Shown piece after piece: positions 28,862 to 38,401 of a stretch of 64,000 nucleotides of DNA. Under the pieces are notes generated by a model. It worked only from the letters and a program-made list of their open reading frames with translations. It was not told the origin of the DNA and searched no databases. Made by a program: the position numbers and the translations under genes. Origin of the DNA: Roseibium alexandrii DFL-11. Its GTDB lineage: Bacteria > Pseudomonadota > Alphaproteobacteria > Rhizobiales > Stappiaceae. Numbering within the stretch: the first letter of the stretch is position 1; each line of letters opens with the position of its first letter. Where the stretch lies: positions 1,565,228-1,629,227 of the forward strand of contig NZ_CM011002.1 of NCBI RefSeq assembly GCF_000158095.2, read 5' to 3'.

Positions 28862-29686
28862 TCAGGCCGTCGCCGGGATTGGCGCGGTCCCGAAGTCTTC
28901 GGCATCCGGCAGCACAAGTTCTTCGCTGGCCTCACCGTAGATTTCGCGCAAAAACTGGGTCGTAAGAGCATGGCTCGGACCGTCGTAAACGATCTGTCCG
29001 GCCCGCATGGCTATCGTCCGCTTGCAGTACCGGCGGGCATATTCGACCTGGTGCAGGGAAACGACCACGGTCGTGCCGTCTTCTTCGTTGATCCTGGACA
29101 GGATCCCCATCACGCGCTTCGCCGAAGCCGGATCCAGGGACGCAATCGGTTCGTCGGCCAAAATGATTTTCGCCCCTTGAACGATTGTCCGGGCGATGGC
29201 CGCGCGCTGCTGCTGGCCGCCCGACAGTGTAGACGCCCGCTGACGCGCCTTTGTCTCAATGCCAACGCGCTGCAGGGCGCGCATTGCAAGCTGCTTTTCT
29301 TCTGATGAGAAAAAACCAAACAGACCACGCCAAACCGGCACTTTCCCAAGCAGACCAGCAAGCACATTGGTCAAGACACTCAGTCGCGGCACCAGATTGA
29401 ACTGCTGAAACACGACACCGATGCCGGTTCGCGTCGCCGAGATGTTTTTGGAGATGGCGCCGCTGTCTTGAACTGAGTGCCCATTGATCGAGATCTGACA
29501 ACAGCCGCTGTTTTTATCTCCAGCCACCAGACCGGAAATAAGGCGGATCAAGGTGGATTTTCCGGAACCAGACGCTCCGATCAGTGCAACGAACTCACCA
29601 TCGGCGACCGTCAGATCGACACCATCCAAGGCGCGAATGCCACCCCGGAACGTTTTGGACAATCGTTTTACTGTAATCGCAGACAT
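28862..29686 (-). CDS. phnC: PhnC-type ABC ATPase
   Basis: This is the energy-coupling ATPase of the phosphonate-type importer. Start MSAITVKRLS at 29686 follows AAGGAGGCGTCA; a frame six codons longer lacks this. The 274 residues carry Walker A GASGSGKST, Q-loop VFQQFNLVPR, signature LSGGQQQRAAIAR, Walker B ILADEP and switch SLHQVE. The gap to phnD is 20 bp. A MITE-like element begins about 100 bp upstream of the start. Confidence 0.94.
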   Translation of the reverse strand: MSAITVKRLSKTFRGGIRALDGVDLTVADGEFVALIGASGSGKSTLIRLISGLVAGDKNSGCCQISINGHSVQDSGAISKNISATRTGIGVVFQQFNLVPRLSVLTNVLAGLLGKVPVWRGLFGFFSSEEKQLAMRALQRVGIETKARQRASTLSGGQQQRAAIARTIVQGAKIILADEPIASLDPASAKRVMGILSRINEEDGTTVVVSLHQVEYARRYCKRTIAMRAGQIVYDGPSHALTTQFLREIYGEASEELVLPDAEDFGTAPIPATA

Positions 29687-29788
29687 TGACGCCTCCTTGA
29701 CCAAGAGGGTCGTAACAAACGCGCCGGCTGCGTGAGTGAAGGATTGGTGTCATTCTGATGAAATCTGCCGCGCTCAAGATTTGCGCAC

Positions 29789-30058
29789 TAGGCCGTGTGG
29801 ACGAATTGGAGACGTATTTCGTGAGCCAAGTGCCAAGATATGGCGGCGACGGTCCTGTAGAGCATATCGATATACGGTCAAAAAGCCGGCGGTACCAGAT
29901 CGCCGGCACTTGGCTCACCCTTTGGGCCGTGTTTGCAGTGCTCAATTCCAGCGCAAATCCGTCTTGATGACGCACAAGCATCACCTTCACCGGATTTCCT
30001 TGATCTTGAACGATGCAAATCCCGGCGAAATGCATCTCCAATTCGTCCACACGGCCTA
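29789..30058. mobile_element. IS630-type MITE (270 bp, 31-bp terminal inverted repeats)
   Basis: The ends are inverted repeats: GGCCGTGTGGACGAATTGGA from 29791 and the same 20 bases read on the minus strand from 30056; over 31 bp they differ at two positions (29 of 31 identical). Each end is bordered by TA inside CTAG (29788-29791 and 30056-30059). That is the target choice and TA duplication expected of IS630/Tc1-mariner elements. A second inner inverted repeat, GTGAGCCAAGTGCC (29821-29834) with GGCACTTGGCTCAC (29905-29918), lies inside. There is no complete transposase; a weak minus-strand ORF has no recognisable similarity. Confidence 0.75.
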
Positions 30059-30094
30059 GGGAGCATTGTTTGGGAACAAAAGCTTATCCCAAAA

Positions 30095-30126
30095 AACGAA
30101 AGGCCCCCAATTGGAGGCCTTCGTTT
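30095..30126 (-). terminator. Terminator of the 89-residue gene
   Basis: An inverted repeat around CCAATTGG, extended by AACGAAAGGCC and GGCCTTCGTT with one unpaired base, is followed on the minus strand by TTTTTT. It lies just past the stop of the gene at 30148. Confidence 0.7.
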
Positions 30127-30147
30127 AAAACTCTTGTATCTGCATAA

Positions 30148-30417
30148 TCAGTAGCAGACCCGGCGATAACCGACGACAACATAGCGGTGTTCATAAGGGT
30201 TCCACCGGCGGACGGCCTGGTTGTGGCAGCGGACGGGCGCGACATATCTGGGCTGAACCTGACTGGCGATGATGGCGCCCGCAGCAAGCCCTATGATGGC
30301 TCCGGCTGCAACAGCGCCCGCCCGGTTTCCGGCATGGGCTTCAGTCGCCGAAACTGAAACCGCGGCCGTTGCGAGGGCAGCAGTTACAACTGCTGCGATT
30401 GCGACTTTCCTTAACAT
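30148..30417 (-). CDS. Small exported glycine-zipper protein, 89 residues
   Basis: Start MLRKVAIAAV at 30417 follows GAGGAGGAG. An Ala-rich signal sequence (about 1-30, ending EAHA) is followed by a glycine-zipper helix (NRAGAVAAGAIIGLAAGAII) and a Tyr/Arg-rich tail with two cysteines, RCHNQAVRRW and RRVCY. Small proteins of this kind are common in alphaproteobacterial envelopes. The function is unknown. Confidence 0.7.
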   Translation of the reverse strand: MLRKVAIAAVVTAALATAAVSVSATEAHAGNRAGAVAAGAIIGLAAGAIIASQVQPRYVAPVRCHNQAVRRWNPYEHRYVVVGYRRVCY

Positions 30418-30728
30418 TTCAACTCCTCCTCGGGATGAACATGCGCTCTTCAGCGCCAACACCTGCACCTTAGGATGAGCCCTCCCTTGCTGCTGTGATT
30501 GTGGTCACGCTTGATGTTTTTTGCGCAGGTTTGCTCACCGCGCCTTCTCCATGACCCGAACTGCGATCAAGTCTCATGGGAAATGTTGGACCTTGAGAAA
30601 CTGATGAACCCAAACCTTTGAAGACCGAACTTTTAGACCCTGTGCAATTTACATCATTGCTTTGCCGGTATAGAGCCATGCCCAACAGGCGAATGGCCAC
30701 ACGACAGTTGCATTTAACGGGCAGACAT

Positions 30729-31982
30729 ATGAGCGAGTTCAAGTCAGAGTTTTTGAAAGTTCTCTCCGAGCGCGGGTTCGTTCACCAGATCTCGGATCCT
30801 CAAGGCCTCGACGAGCTCTGTGCCAAGGAAACCGTGACCGCCTATATCGGCTTCGACTGCACGGCGCCGAGCCTGCATGCCGGGTCGCTTGTGACCATCA
30901 TGATGCTCTACTGGTTCCAGCAGACCGGCCACCGGCCGATCGCGCTCATGGGCTCCGGGACAACACGGGTCGGCGATCCGACCGGCAAGGATGAAAGCCG
31001 CAAGGTTCTGTCCGATGAAACCATCGAAGAAAACAAGGCCGGCATCCGTAAGGTCTTTGAAAAGCTCCTTAGCTTCGGTGATGGTCCGACGGATGCCCTG
31101 ATGATGGACAATGCAGACTGGTTGCTCAAATTGAACTACATGGAGTTCCTGCGTGACATCGGCCGGCATTTCTCGGTCAACCAGATGATCCAGCGCGATT
31201 CCGTCAAGCTGCGCCTGGAGCGGGAACAGCACCTGTCCTTCCTGGAATTCAACTATATGCTCCTTCAGGGCTACGACTTCCTGGAGATCTACCAGCAGAC
31301 CGGCTGCCGCCTGCAAATGGGCGGATCCGACCAGTGGTCCAACATCCTGTCCGGTGTGGATCTCATCCGCCGGAAAGAATCCAAGGAAGCCTTTGCGCTC
31401 ACCGCTCCGCTGTTGACCACCTCTTCCGGCGCCAAGATGGGCAAGACGGCGGCCGGCGCAGTCTGGCTCAACGAGGAACAGCTGTCGGCCTATGACTACT
31501 GGCAATATTGGCGCAATACGGAAGATGCGGATGTCGAAAAGTTCCTGAAGCTTTTCACAATTCTGCCACTTAATGAGATCAGCCGGTTGGCAGCGCTCGA
31601 TGGTGCGGGCATCAACGAGGCCAAAAAGGTACTGGCCACAGAAGCCACAGCGATGATCCACGGCCGGGAAAAGGCGGAGGCTGCCGCAGAAACTGCGCGC
31701 AAGGCATTCGAAGAGGGCCAATCCGCGGAAGGTCTGCCGACTGTTGAAGTGGCAAGCGCCGATCTTGAGGCCGGGCTGGGTGTTTTGAATGCCTTTGTCA
31801 CGGCCGGGCTGTGTGCATCCAACGGAGATGTCCGCCGCAACATCAAGGGTGGCGCCGTCAAGATCAACGACAAGGGCGAACAGGATGCCAACCGTCAGCT
31901 CACCCTGGCGGATGTGACCGAAGACGGCATCATCAAGCTGTCGCTCGGCAAGAAGAAACACGTTCTCTTGAAGCCGGTCTGA
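30729..31982 (+). CDS. tyrS: Tyrosyl-tRNA synthetase
   Basis: This enzyme charges tRNA-Tyr. Start [10 protein letters not shown] at 30729 gives 417 residues, the usual length. The class I signatures are present as HAGS (HIGH-like, in APSLHAGSL) and KMGKT (KMSKS-like, in SGAKMGKT). The C-terminal S4 RNA-binding domain carries the [10 protein letters not shown] block. It has a terminator at 32011. Cytoplasmic, monocistronic. Confidence 0.97.
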   Translation: MSEFKSEFLKVLSERGFVHQISDPQGLDELCAKETVTAYIGFDCTAPSLHAGSLVTIMMLYWFQQTGHRPIALMGSGTTRVGDPTGKDESRKVLSDETIEENKAGIRKVFEKLLSFGDGPTDALMMDNADWLLKLNYMEFLRDIGRHFSVNQMIQRDSVKLRLEREQHLSFLEFNYMLLQGYDFLEIYQQTGCRLQMGGSDQWSNILSGVDLIRRKESKEAFALTAPLLTTSSGAKMGKTAAGAVWLNEEQLSAYDYWQYWRNTEDADVEKFLKLFTILPLNEISRLAALDGAGINEAKKVLATEATAMIHGREKAEAAAETARKAFEEGQSAEGLPTVEVASADLEAGLGVLNAFVTAGLCASNGDVRRNIKGGAVKINDKGEQDANRQLTLADVTEDGIIKLSLGKKKHVLLKPV

Positions 31983-32010
31983 TCAACTCAGTGAGTTCAA
32001 CACTGGAAAT

Positions 32011-32039
32011 AGCCGGGCGGTCCCTGCCCGGCTTTTTTA
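32011..32039 (+). terminator. Terminator of tyrS
   Basis: AGCCGGGC (32011-32018) pairs with GCCCGGCT (32026-32033), and TTTTTT follows. Confidence 0.88.
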
Positions 32040-32050
32040 TTATCAGTTTG

Positions 32051-35000
32051 CTATTCCGGCTGGAACTCGAACATTCTGCGGAAGATACCGGGCGCGATCG
32101 CGGAAATCGGGTTGACCGACAGCACCGGGTCGGACAAGGAGCCGGACAAGCGGTAGGTCACACCGATCAACCCTTCCCCCGTACTTCCCCCAAGCGCGAA
32201 GCCAAGAAGCGGGATCTTTGAAAAGAAATTGTTGAGCGCATAGATCGGCACGAATGTTCCGGTGAGATTGAGCGTTTGCTGTTTGAGATCCACCGTGCCA
32301 GCCACCGTGCCGCCAAGCGCGTTGCCCTGCAACGCGCCGCGGCTGATCGTCATCTGATCACCTTCCCGGGTGAAATTGATGTCCAGCGTTTCAAATGAAG
32401 CCGTACCGCGCGCGACTTCCGCAGTGTTGGCCTGGGGCTGGCGCACGATCACACGGCTTGCCTCATCGCGCGTGTTCAAGTTGGTTGTGCTGATGCGCTG
32501 AATGGCCGGATCTTCCGTGATGACCAGCGAACGCACCTTGAAATCGCCCACCCAACTGTCGGCGTCGGCCATGGCAACACTCAAGGTACCGCGTCCGCCG
32601 CGCATACGTTTGTAGAGATCCAGAAACGCCAGCATGGCGCCCGTATCGTCAAAGCGCCCGTCGGCCTGTTGCGCGCCGCCATTGCTCGTCAACGTAAAAC
32701 GGAATTCTGAGCTGCCACCAACGAGGCCGCTTATGTCTGCGGCCAACAAGCCGCGGGCTCCGGTATCCACCCGGCCCGTGACGTTCTCCATCCAGCGTTT
32801 GTTGAACCCGGTCATCCGGGCAACATCAACTGCGATCCGGGCGCCGTCGGCGAAATCGCCCGCGCCTTGGCTCCCTCCGGGGCTTCTAAGGCTCTGGACC
32901 AGGCCCCGGCCGTCGAAATTCTTGCCGGAAAAGATAATGTCATACCGGCCGCTGTCCGCCCGGGTGATATCGATTTGGGCATCATCCCCTGGCCGTAGTT
33001 GAAAGCGCGGAAAGGTTGCTTCAGTAAGCTCGCCGGTCGCCGACAAGTGGATATGACCAAAGATATCCGCACCTTCCGAGACCAGCTCGAAGTCTTGGAC
33101 AACTTTCTTATCGTCGGTTTCGATTAGCTTGAAGGAGGCGGACGCCGGTACGCCCTTTGCCTTTCGCCAACCAAGCGCTTGAAGCCGAACTTCGGTTTCT
33201 TGAAGGTCGATGCTGATGTTCTGACCGCCCTCCGCCTTGCCCGCGCTGACCGTCATCGGGCCGTCCAGGAAAGCTGTCAGATCAATTCCACGGGCCTTCA
33301 GCTGATCAGCCGTCACGGACGCCACGACATCCTGGCGCCGTGGGTCGCCTGCTCCAGATAGCGGCACGACCAAGTTGATATCCGCGTTCAGACCGTCAAA
33401 CTCACCGTTGCCGGAGATCACGATTTGGCTGCGATCTGCCTCGATCGACAGATCAGCATTTTGGATCTGGTGCCCCATGATCGGGTTCTCGTCGGAAAAG
33501 TCTTCCGATCGGCCAACCGCTTTCCAGGTGACATCGTCCATGTCGATCACGCGTTCCATCGGGAAACTCGCGGTGATATCGACAACGCCGCTCCCGGTCA
33601 CACCACCGGTTTTCAAGTTCGCACGGTCAAGAACCTCAAACGGTTTTGCATTCAACAATGCGCCGATTTCCGCGTTCTCGCCTTCAAGGCGCGTCTCGAC
33701 CTTCGCGATCTTTCCGACACGCAATGGCAGGTTGTGGATCTCAAAAACCGTCGCAGGAACGACGACATCATCTTCCCCGGGCAGATCGGCTGTACCACCG
33801 CTGGCCTTGACGGTCAGGACCTCGTTTTCGATGGTCATGGTTCCGGACAGGCCATCCACCACGGCAACATCGCCGACCGGTGCAACAGCGCCGTCAACGA
33901 AGCTCATGGTCATTTCCATATCGTCGCCAGACCACCCCGCATCCGGATCAAGGTAATTGAACCCCGGTGGACGTATGGCGGCGGTAAAGGACGCGGTTTC
34001 GATCAAGCCTGCCTTGATCCGTTCTATTATCCATTTGCGTGCGGGCGGCACCAAGGTGATTGGCCAAACCTTTTTGGCCAGGGAAATCGGGATCTGTTCG
34101 CCATCGACAGCTATCGCCAAGTATGGCCCATCTGAACCGATCTGGATGTTTACAACACCGGTTGCACTTGCCTTGCCCGAACGCACAGAAAAGCGGCTGA
34201 TATGAATTTGCTTCTCAGCCAGATTGAACCTGCCGTGGACAGTGGCGCCATCCAGCATTTGCGGCGGCTCACGCACATCCAACGGCCCGACCTGAGGGTG
34301 CTCCGTTTCAAGCCGGAAATCCCAGACCGGCGCGTCGCCGGTAGGTTGATCAATCTGTCCGGAAAAAAAGATCCGCGTATTGCCCCGGATAAAATGGGAT
34401 GTCTGGATCTCAATCGGTTTGTCCGGGCCGCGGTAAACCGCAGACAGCGCGACATCATCGAAGGCAACCAACGTCCGGCCCATCTGGAACCAGCCGTTTT
34501 GAACCCTCGCAACGGCGTTCGCGGAAATAAGTTCCCCATTCTCATCCAGAACGCTGTCGAGTTTCGCCGACGCCGGCAGCCTCAAGCCCTTGCCATAGGC
34601 TATTGCAGCATCGGGCCCCAGAAGTTCGGCAAGTGTTATCCCGTTGACGACGGCCGCCATGCGGGTGCCTGGCCCGGTCTTGGACGGCGCTCTCAGAAAA
34701 TCCAATCGCCAAGAGGTCACCCGCCCGCCAACGCGGGCGCTCGCAGAGATTTCGCCGTCAGGAGACCGGAACACATCCGCATTGATGTTCGTGAAGGATC
34801 GCGGCGCCGGTCCTGTTATGTCGAAAGCCCCGTCGGAGACCGTGACGGAGGTCAGACCCCGGCGGACAAACTGATCATCGATCACATTGCCGATCCGATT
34901 GACGGCTTCGGACAATTGACTGATCTCGGGAATGACTGCCGGTCCGCCTTTCAAGGCGATCGTGACTTGCGGCTCTTTCAAATGAAGGGATGCGAACCGG

Positions 35001-35359
35001 ATGTCTCCCGACCACAGGGCTGATCGGGTCAACGGCGCTTCGAGCCTTGGAAGCTCCAGTGTGACCGGTGCGCCGCCGCTGATATCAACACGCACATCTT
35101 GAATGACGATCCGGATCCCGTCATCGGCTGTAAAGTCTACACTGGCGCTTTCAATCGAAAGGGTGACTGGCCCGCGCGTCCCCTGCGATGCCAGAAGTTT
35201 TCCAAGGTAAGGAACTGTGACCGGGCCTGAGACAAAGATCGCGCCCACGAACACGATAAGGCCGATAAAGACCACACCAATGGCCAAACGCAAAAGTCTG
35301 CGGCGTTTCCATGGGGCCGGTTTGGGCAGTTCGTCTTTCATTCCGTCCGGTTGCGACAA
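32051..35359 (-). CDS. AsmA/YhdP-like large inner-membrane protein (DUF3971)
   Basis: This 1102-residue protein is anchored by one N-terminal membrane segment (about 23-47, after a basic KRRRLLR). The long periplasmic part is beta-rich: DUF3971-like repeats and an AsmA_2-like C-terminus (FDTRGA...GTVDLKQQTLNLTGTFVPIY, ending GVTYRLSGSLSDPVLSVNPI). Such proteins (YhdP, TamB, AsmA) are thought to move phospholipids or maintain the outer membrane. The start could also be the second Met (residue 7). It is convergent with tyrS. Confidence 0.85.
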   Translation of the reverse strand: MSQPDGMKDELPKPAPWKRRRLLRLAIGVVFIGLIVFVGAIFVSGPVTVPYLGKLLASQGTRGPVTLSIESASVDFTADDGIRIVIQDVRVDISGGAPVTLELPRLEAPLTRSALWSGDIRFASLHLKEPQVTIALKGGPAVIPEISQLSEAVNRIGNVIDDQFVRRGLTSVTVSDGAFDITGPAPRSFTNINADVFRSPDGEISASARVGGRVTSWRLDFLRAPSKTGPGTRMAAVVNGITLAELLGPDAAIAYGKGLRLPASAKLDSVLDENGELISANAVARVQNGWFQMGRTLVAFDDVALSAVYRGPDKPIEIQTSHFIRGNTRIFFSGQIDQPTGDAPVWDFRLETEHPQVGPLDVREPPQMLDGATVHGRFNLAEKQIHISRFSVRSGKASATGVVNIQIGSDGPYLAIAVDGEQIPISLAKKVWPITLVPPARKWIIERIKAGLIETASFTAAIRPPGFNYLDPDAGWSGDDMEMTMSFVDGAVAPVGDVAVVDGLSGTMTIENEVLTVKASGGTADLPGEDDVVVPATVFEIHNLPLRVGKIAKVETRLEGENAEIGALLNAKPFEVLDRANLKTGGVTGSGVVDITASFPMERVIDMDDVTWKAVGRSEDFSDENPIMGHQIQNADLSIEADRSQIVISGNGEFDGLNADINLVVPLSGAGDPRRQDVVASVTADQLKARGIDLTAFLDGPMTVSAGKAEGGQNISIDLQETEVRLQALGWRKAKGVPASASFKLIETDDKKVVQDFELVSEGADIFGHIHLSATGELTEATFPRFQLRPGDDAQIDITRADSGRYDIIFSGKNFDGRGLVQSLRSPGGSQGAGDFADGARIAVDVARMTGFNKRWMENVTGRVDTGARGLLAADISGLVGGSSEFRFTLTSNGGAQQADGRFDDTGAMLAFLDLYKRMRGGRGTLSVAMADADSWVGDFKVRSLVITEDPAIQRISTTNLNTRDEASRVIVRQPQANTAEVARGTASFETLDINFTREGDQMTISRGALQGNALGGTVAGTVDLKQQTLNLTGTFVPIYALNNFFSKIPLLGFALGGSTGEGLIGVTYRLSGSLSDPVLSVNPISAIAPGIFRRMFEFQPE

Positions 35360-35564
35360 TTACATTCAGTCCGTTGTCCCTCGGGCAACCCGCGGGATAT
35401 CTCTTCAACTGCGTACTATTCCAAGAAGCCCGCACATCCGTTGCATTGAACGAGTCGTATCAATGCATATGATAATGCGAAACAAGCACCAAAAGCGATA
35501 GCCGCTTCCCACCCAGCTGCCGAATTCGGCATTAACGCACAAAACTTGACAGAAGGATGGCGAC

Positions 35565-36032
35565 ATGAGCGATCTGGCCATAGGCGACGCTGCACCCGAT
35601 TTTGACCTTGAGGCGGACGGCGACAGCCGTTTCACCTTGAGCGACCTCAAGGGCAAACCGGTCGTGGTTTACTTCTACCCGAAGGACAACACACCGGGCT
35701 GCACCAAAGAAGCGATTGCCTTTACCGACAACATCGACGCCTTCAAGGACCTCGGCGCTACGATTTTCGGCATTTCACCGGACAGCGCCCGCAAACACGA
35801 CAATTTCATTGCCAAACACAATCTTGCGGTGCGTCTCGGCGCCGACACCGACAACGCAACAGCCGAGGCATATGGTGTGTGGGTCGAAAAGTCCATGTAC
35901 GGCAAAAAGTACATGGGCGTTGAAAGAGCCACATTTCTGGTGGACGCAGACGGAAAAATCGCTCAGATCTGGCGCAAAGTGAAAGTGCCCGGACATGCTG
36001 AAGCCGTTCTTGAGGCTGTAAAGGCCCTCTAG
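35565..36032 (+). CDS. bcp: Bcp/PrxQ-type thioredoxin-dependent peroxiredoxin
   Basis: This 155-residue thiol peroxidase reduces hydrogen peroxide and organic peroxides. The peroxidatic Cys46 lies in DNTPGCTKEA. Position 51, where E. coli Bcp has its resolving cysteine, is Ile, so this is a one-Cys or alternative-resolution form. Ribosome-binding sequence GAAGGATGG precedes the ATG. Cytoplasmic. The next gene (DUF455) starts 25 bp after the stop and is likely co-transcribed. Confidence 0.95.
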   Translation: MSDLAIGDAAPDFDLEADGDSRFTLSDLKGKPVVVYFYPKDNTPGCTKEAIAFTDNIDAFKDLGATIFGISPDSARKHDNFIAKHNLAVRLGADTDNATAEAYGVWVEKSMYGKKYMGVERATFLVDADGKIAQIWRKVKVPGHAEAVLEAVKAL

Positions 36033-36057
36033 TTTCGCATCCCCCGGCGCGCTGATA

Positions 36058-36912
36058 ATGAAGTCGGACGCTCAGATGACAAACACACAAACTCAGCCGG
36101 TGCCGGCGAACCTTGTTGCCGGCGCCCGCGCCATTGTCGAAGCAGCCGATACAGCTGAAAAGGTCCGGCTCGCCTATGCAGTTTCAAAGGCCTGGTTCAA
36201 ACGCGACCTGGCCCTTGGCTCACCGTCAAAAGACGGCCATATGCCGGACCGTCCTGGACGTCCGGACAAGCCGGAACTGCTTGCCCCGCGCGACATGCCG
36301 AAACGCAAGCTGTCGGGAACCGCAGGCCGGCTGGCCCTGATCCACTCCCTCGCCCACATAGAACTCAATGCGGTTGACCTGACCTGGGATCTGATCGGCC
36401 GGTTCGCCCATGTCCGCCTGCCACGTTCCTATTATGACGACTGGGTGCGGGTTGGACTGGAAGAGGCCAAACACTTTTCGATGCTGCAGGACCGCCTCGG
36501 CCAACTGGGCGCATCCTATGGAGATATGCCCGCCCATGATGGTCTGTGGCAGGCTGCCCAAGACACCGGTCACGATTTGGCGGCGCGGCTTGCAATCATT
36601 CCCCTCGTCCTGGAGGCCCGCGGGCTCGATATCACGCCGCCAATGATCGATAAGGCCCGGAGCTTGGGAGATGAAGACACAACCAAATGCCTGGATGTGA
36701 TTTACCGCGACGAAAAGAACCACGTTGCGTTCGGTGCCAAGTGGTTCCGATTCTTGTGTGATCGACAAGGGATTCGCCCAGAACCAGCGTTTCACAGCTA
36801 TGTACGCAAGCATTTTCGTGGCGCTTTGAAACCGCCATTCAATGATCGCGCGCGATCCGAGGCAGGCTTAACCCCCGGTTTTTACAAGCCTCTTGCCAGA
36901 TTAACCGGCTGA
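36058..36912 (+). CDS. DUF455 ferritin-like protein
   Basis: This 284-residue helical protein has ferritin-like di-iron pattern elements: HSLAHIELNAVDL, EEAKHF, LEARGLD and DEKNHVAFG. These give the E...ExxH pairs that would bind two metals. The family (DUF455) occurs widely in proteobacteria without a settled function. ATG at 36058 or at 36076 (MTNTQTQ) could be the start. It follows bcp closely. Confidence 0.85.
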   Translation: MKSDAQMTNTQTQPVPANLVAGARAIVEAADTAEKVRLAYAVSKAWFKRDLALGSPSKDGHMPDRPGRPDKPELLAPRDMPKRKLSGTAGRLALIHSLAHIELNAVDLTWDLIGRFAHVRLPRSYYDDWVRVGLEEAKHFSMLQDRLGQLGASYGDMPAHDGLWQAAQDTGHDLAARLAIIPLVLEARGLDITPPMIDKARSLGDEDTTKCLDVIYRDEKNHVAFGAKWFRFLCDRQGIRPEPAFHSYVRKHFRGALKPPFNDRARSEAGLTPGFYKPLARLTG

Positions 36913-36935
36913 AAACCTGCATTTGAAGACGAATT

Positions 36936-36961
36936 GTTAACCTTAAGGAATTCTAATCATT
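36936..36961 (+). promoter_or_regulatory. Conserved motif upstream of the M23 gene
   Basis: GTTAACCTTAAGGA (36936-36949) is followed by TTCTAATCATT (36951-36961). The same two blocks, spaced further apart, recur at 57478-57518. TTAACC resembles a CtrA half-site, so control by a cell-cycle regulator is possible but unproven. Confidence 0.4.
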
Positions 36962-36993
36962 ACAAGTGAAATGCAGAATGCAGCAGTGATCGA

Positions 36994-38346
36994 GTGATGA
37001 CCAAAAAGCGCCCAGAAATGACGCGGACCTACCAAGTGCCTCACACAGAGGCACCGCACCGGGAGTCTTTGAAAGGCGATTTGAGAACGACCACTTACAT
37101 CCTCCGCCCGGTTCATCTGATTGCCGGCGCGTTGACCTGCATCGCGGCGTCCCTAATCGTAACAGGTGCCATCAGCTATCAGGTCATGCGATCCGGCGTG
37201 GTGGCAGAAGTCAATGCCGAGCGCACCGAAGTTGCGCTCCAGTATCAGGACCGTATAGCCCGCCTCCGCGCCGAAATTGAGCGGTTGAACAGCCGGCAGT
37301 TGGTTGACCGGGAAAGCGTTGAAATCCAAGTGATGGATGTGCTGCGCCGTCAGCAAGACCTCAATCAACGCCACACGATCGTCGCCGACCTCATGGCACG
37401 CGCTGAGAGCGTCGGGATCTACCTCAACACCGGCAAGCCGGTTCCAGCCCAAAAGCCAGCCATCGATGAAGGCCGGATTGCAGCCGCTCCCAAAGGGGAT
37501 CGCACGGCCATGGGCGGCGAAAACGAAGTAATCTCCGAACCCGTCAAGGCGCTGGGCCTCCGGGACGCTTCGCGCAAGCCGTTTGATCCGCTGTCCGTTC
37601 TTCAGGGCACTGATGCACCTACCGGCGGAACCTTAAAAAAAAAGACTGAAAAACGGGCAGCTCTAGACGCCCTGAAAGCCGACATTTCGGAAATGGGCAC
37701 GGAAAGCACCGCTGCCGTCGACGCCATCACTGTCGCAACAGAAAGCCGGATCGAAGACATTCTCGGCATCACAAAGCCGCTCGTCCCCAATCTCAACAAA
37801 GCAGTACGTAGTTCCTCCAGTCTTGGTGGCCCCTTCGAACCGCTCAGCCAGACAAGTTTTGCCGACAGGCTGAATCGGGCTAACACCGCGCTCGATACCC
37901 TGAAGCGGGTGAAGTTCGCAGCCCTCCGCTTGCCCGTCAAACGCCCGGTCCGCAACGGCACGCTGTCCAGCGGGTACGGTCCGCGCATGGATCCTTTTTT
38001 GAACCGGCTGGCAATGCACTCCGGGCTTGATTTCAAAGCCCCCTATGGCGCGCGCGTTTATTCTGCGGCACCCGGTACTGTCATCTTCGCTGGCTGGAAA
38101 GGCGGTTACGGCAAAATGGTCGAGATCCGCCATGCCAACGGCTTCGTCACACGCTACGCTCACCTGAGCAAGATCCGGACGTCTGACGGCAGTCATGTGG
38201 TTGCCGGAGATGTGATCGGCAATATCGGCTCGACGGGACGCTCGACCGGTCCGCACCTTCATTATGAGGTGCGCCAGAACGACCGGCCGACCAACCCGGC
38301 AACCTTTCTGCGCGCTGGCGAGAGACTGGCGAAGCTGACGCTATAA
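36994..38346 (+). CDS. M23 (LytM-like) envelope peptidase
   Basis: This 450-residue protein begins with GTG at 36994 or ATG at 36997. It has a cytoplasmic basic start, one membrane segment (about 40-62), a coiled coil (about 70-130) and a disordered linker. The C-terminal peptidase M23 domain shows the zinc ligands His and Asp in HSGLDFKAP, and HxH in GPHLHYEVRQ, so it looks catalytically intact. It probably cleaves peptidoglycan cross-links or activates amidases during division. Confidence 0.93.
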   Translation: MMTKKRPEMTRTYQVPHTEAPHRESLKGDLRTTTYILRPVHLIAGALTCIAASLIVTGAISYQVMRSGVVAEVNAERTEVALQYQDRIARLRAEIERLNSRQLVDRESVEIQVMDVLRRQQDLNQRHTIVADLMARAESVGIYLNTGKPVPAQKPAIDEGRIAAAPKGDRTAMGGENEVISEPVKALGLRDASRKPFDPLSVLQGTDAPTGGTLKKKTEKRAALDALKADISEMGTESTAAVDAITVATESRIEDILGITKPLVPNLNKAVRSSSSLGGPFEPLSQTSFADRLNRANTALDTLKRVKFAALRLPVKRPVRNGTLSSGYGPRMDPFLNRLAMHSGLDFKAPYGARVYSAAPGTVIFAGWKGGYGKMVEIRHANGFVTRYAHLSKIRTSDGSHVVAGDVIGNIGSTGRSTGPHLHYEVRQNDRPTNPATFLRAGERLAKLTL

Positions 38347-38351
38347 CAAAA

Positions 38352-38375
38352 AAAGCGGCACCCAAGCGCCGCTTT
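38352..38375 (-). terminator. Terminator of prfB
   Basis: AAAGCGGC (38352-38359) and GCCGCTTT (38368-38375) form an 8-bp stem. On the minus strand TTTTTTT follows, so it ends prfB; on the plus strand no T-run follows. Confidence 0.8.
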
Positions 38376-38401
38376 CAATCTGGTCTCCGGTAGAGATCAG
38401 C

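Noticed and set aside
29748..29753. Pho box upstream of phnC
   Set aside because: Only a single TGTCAT half-site is seen, with no second repeat at 11-bp spacing.
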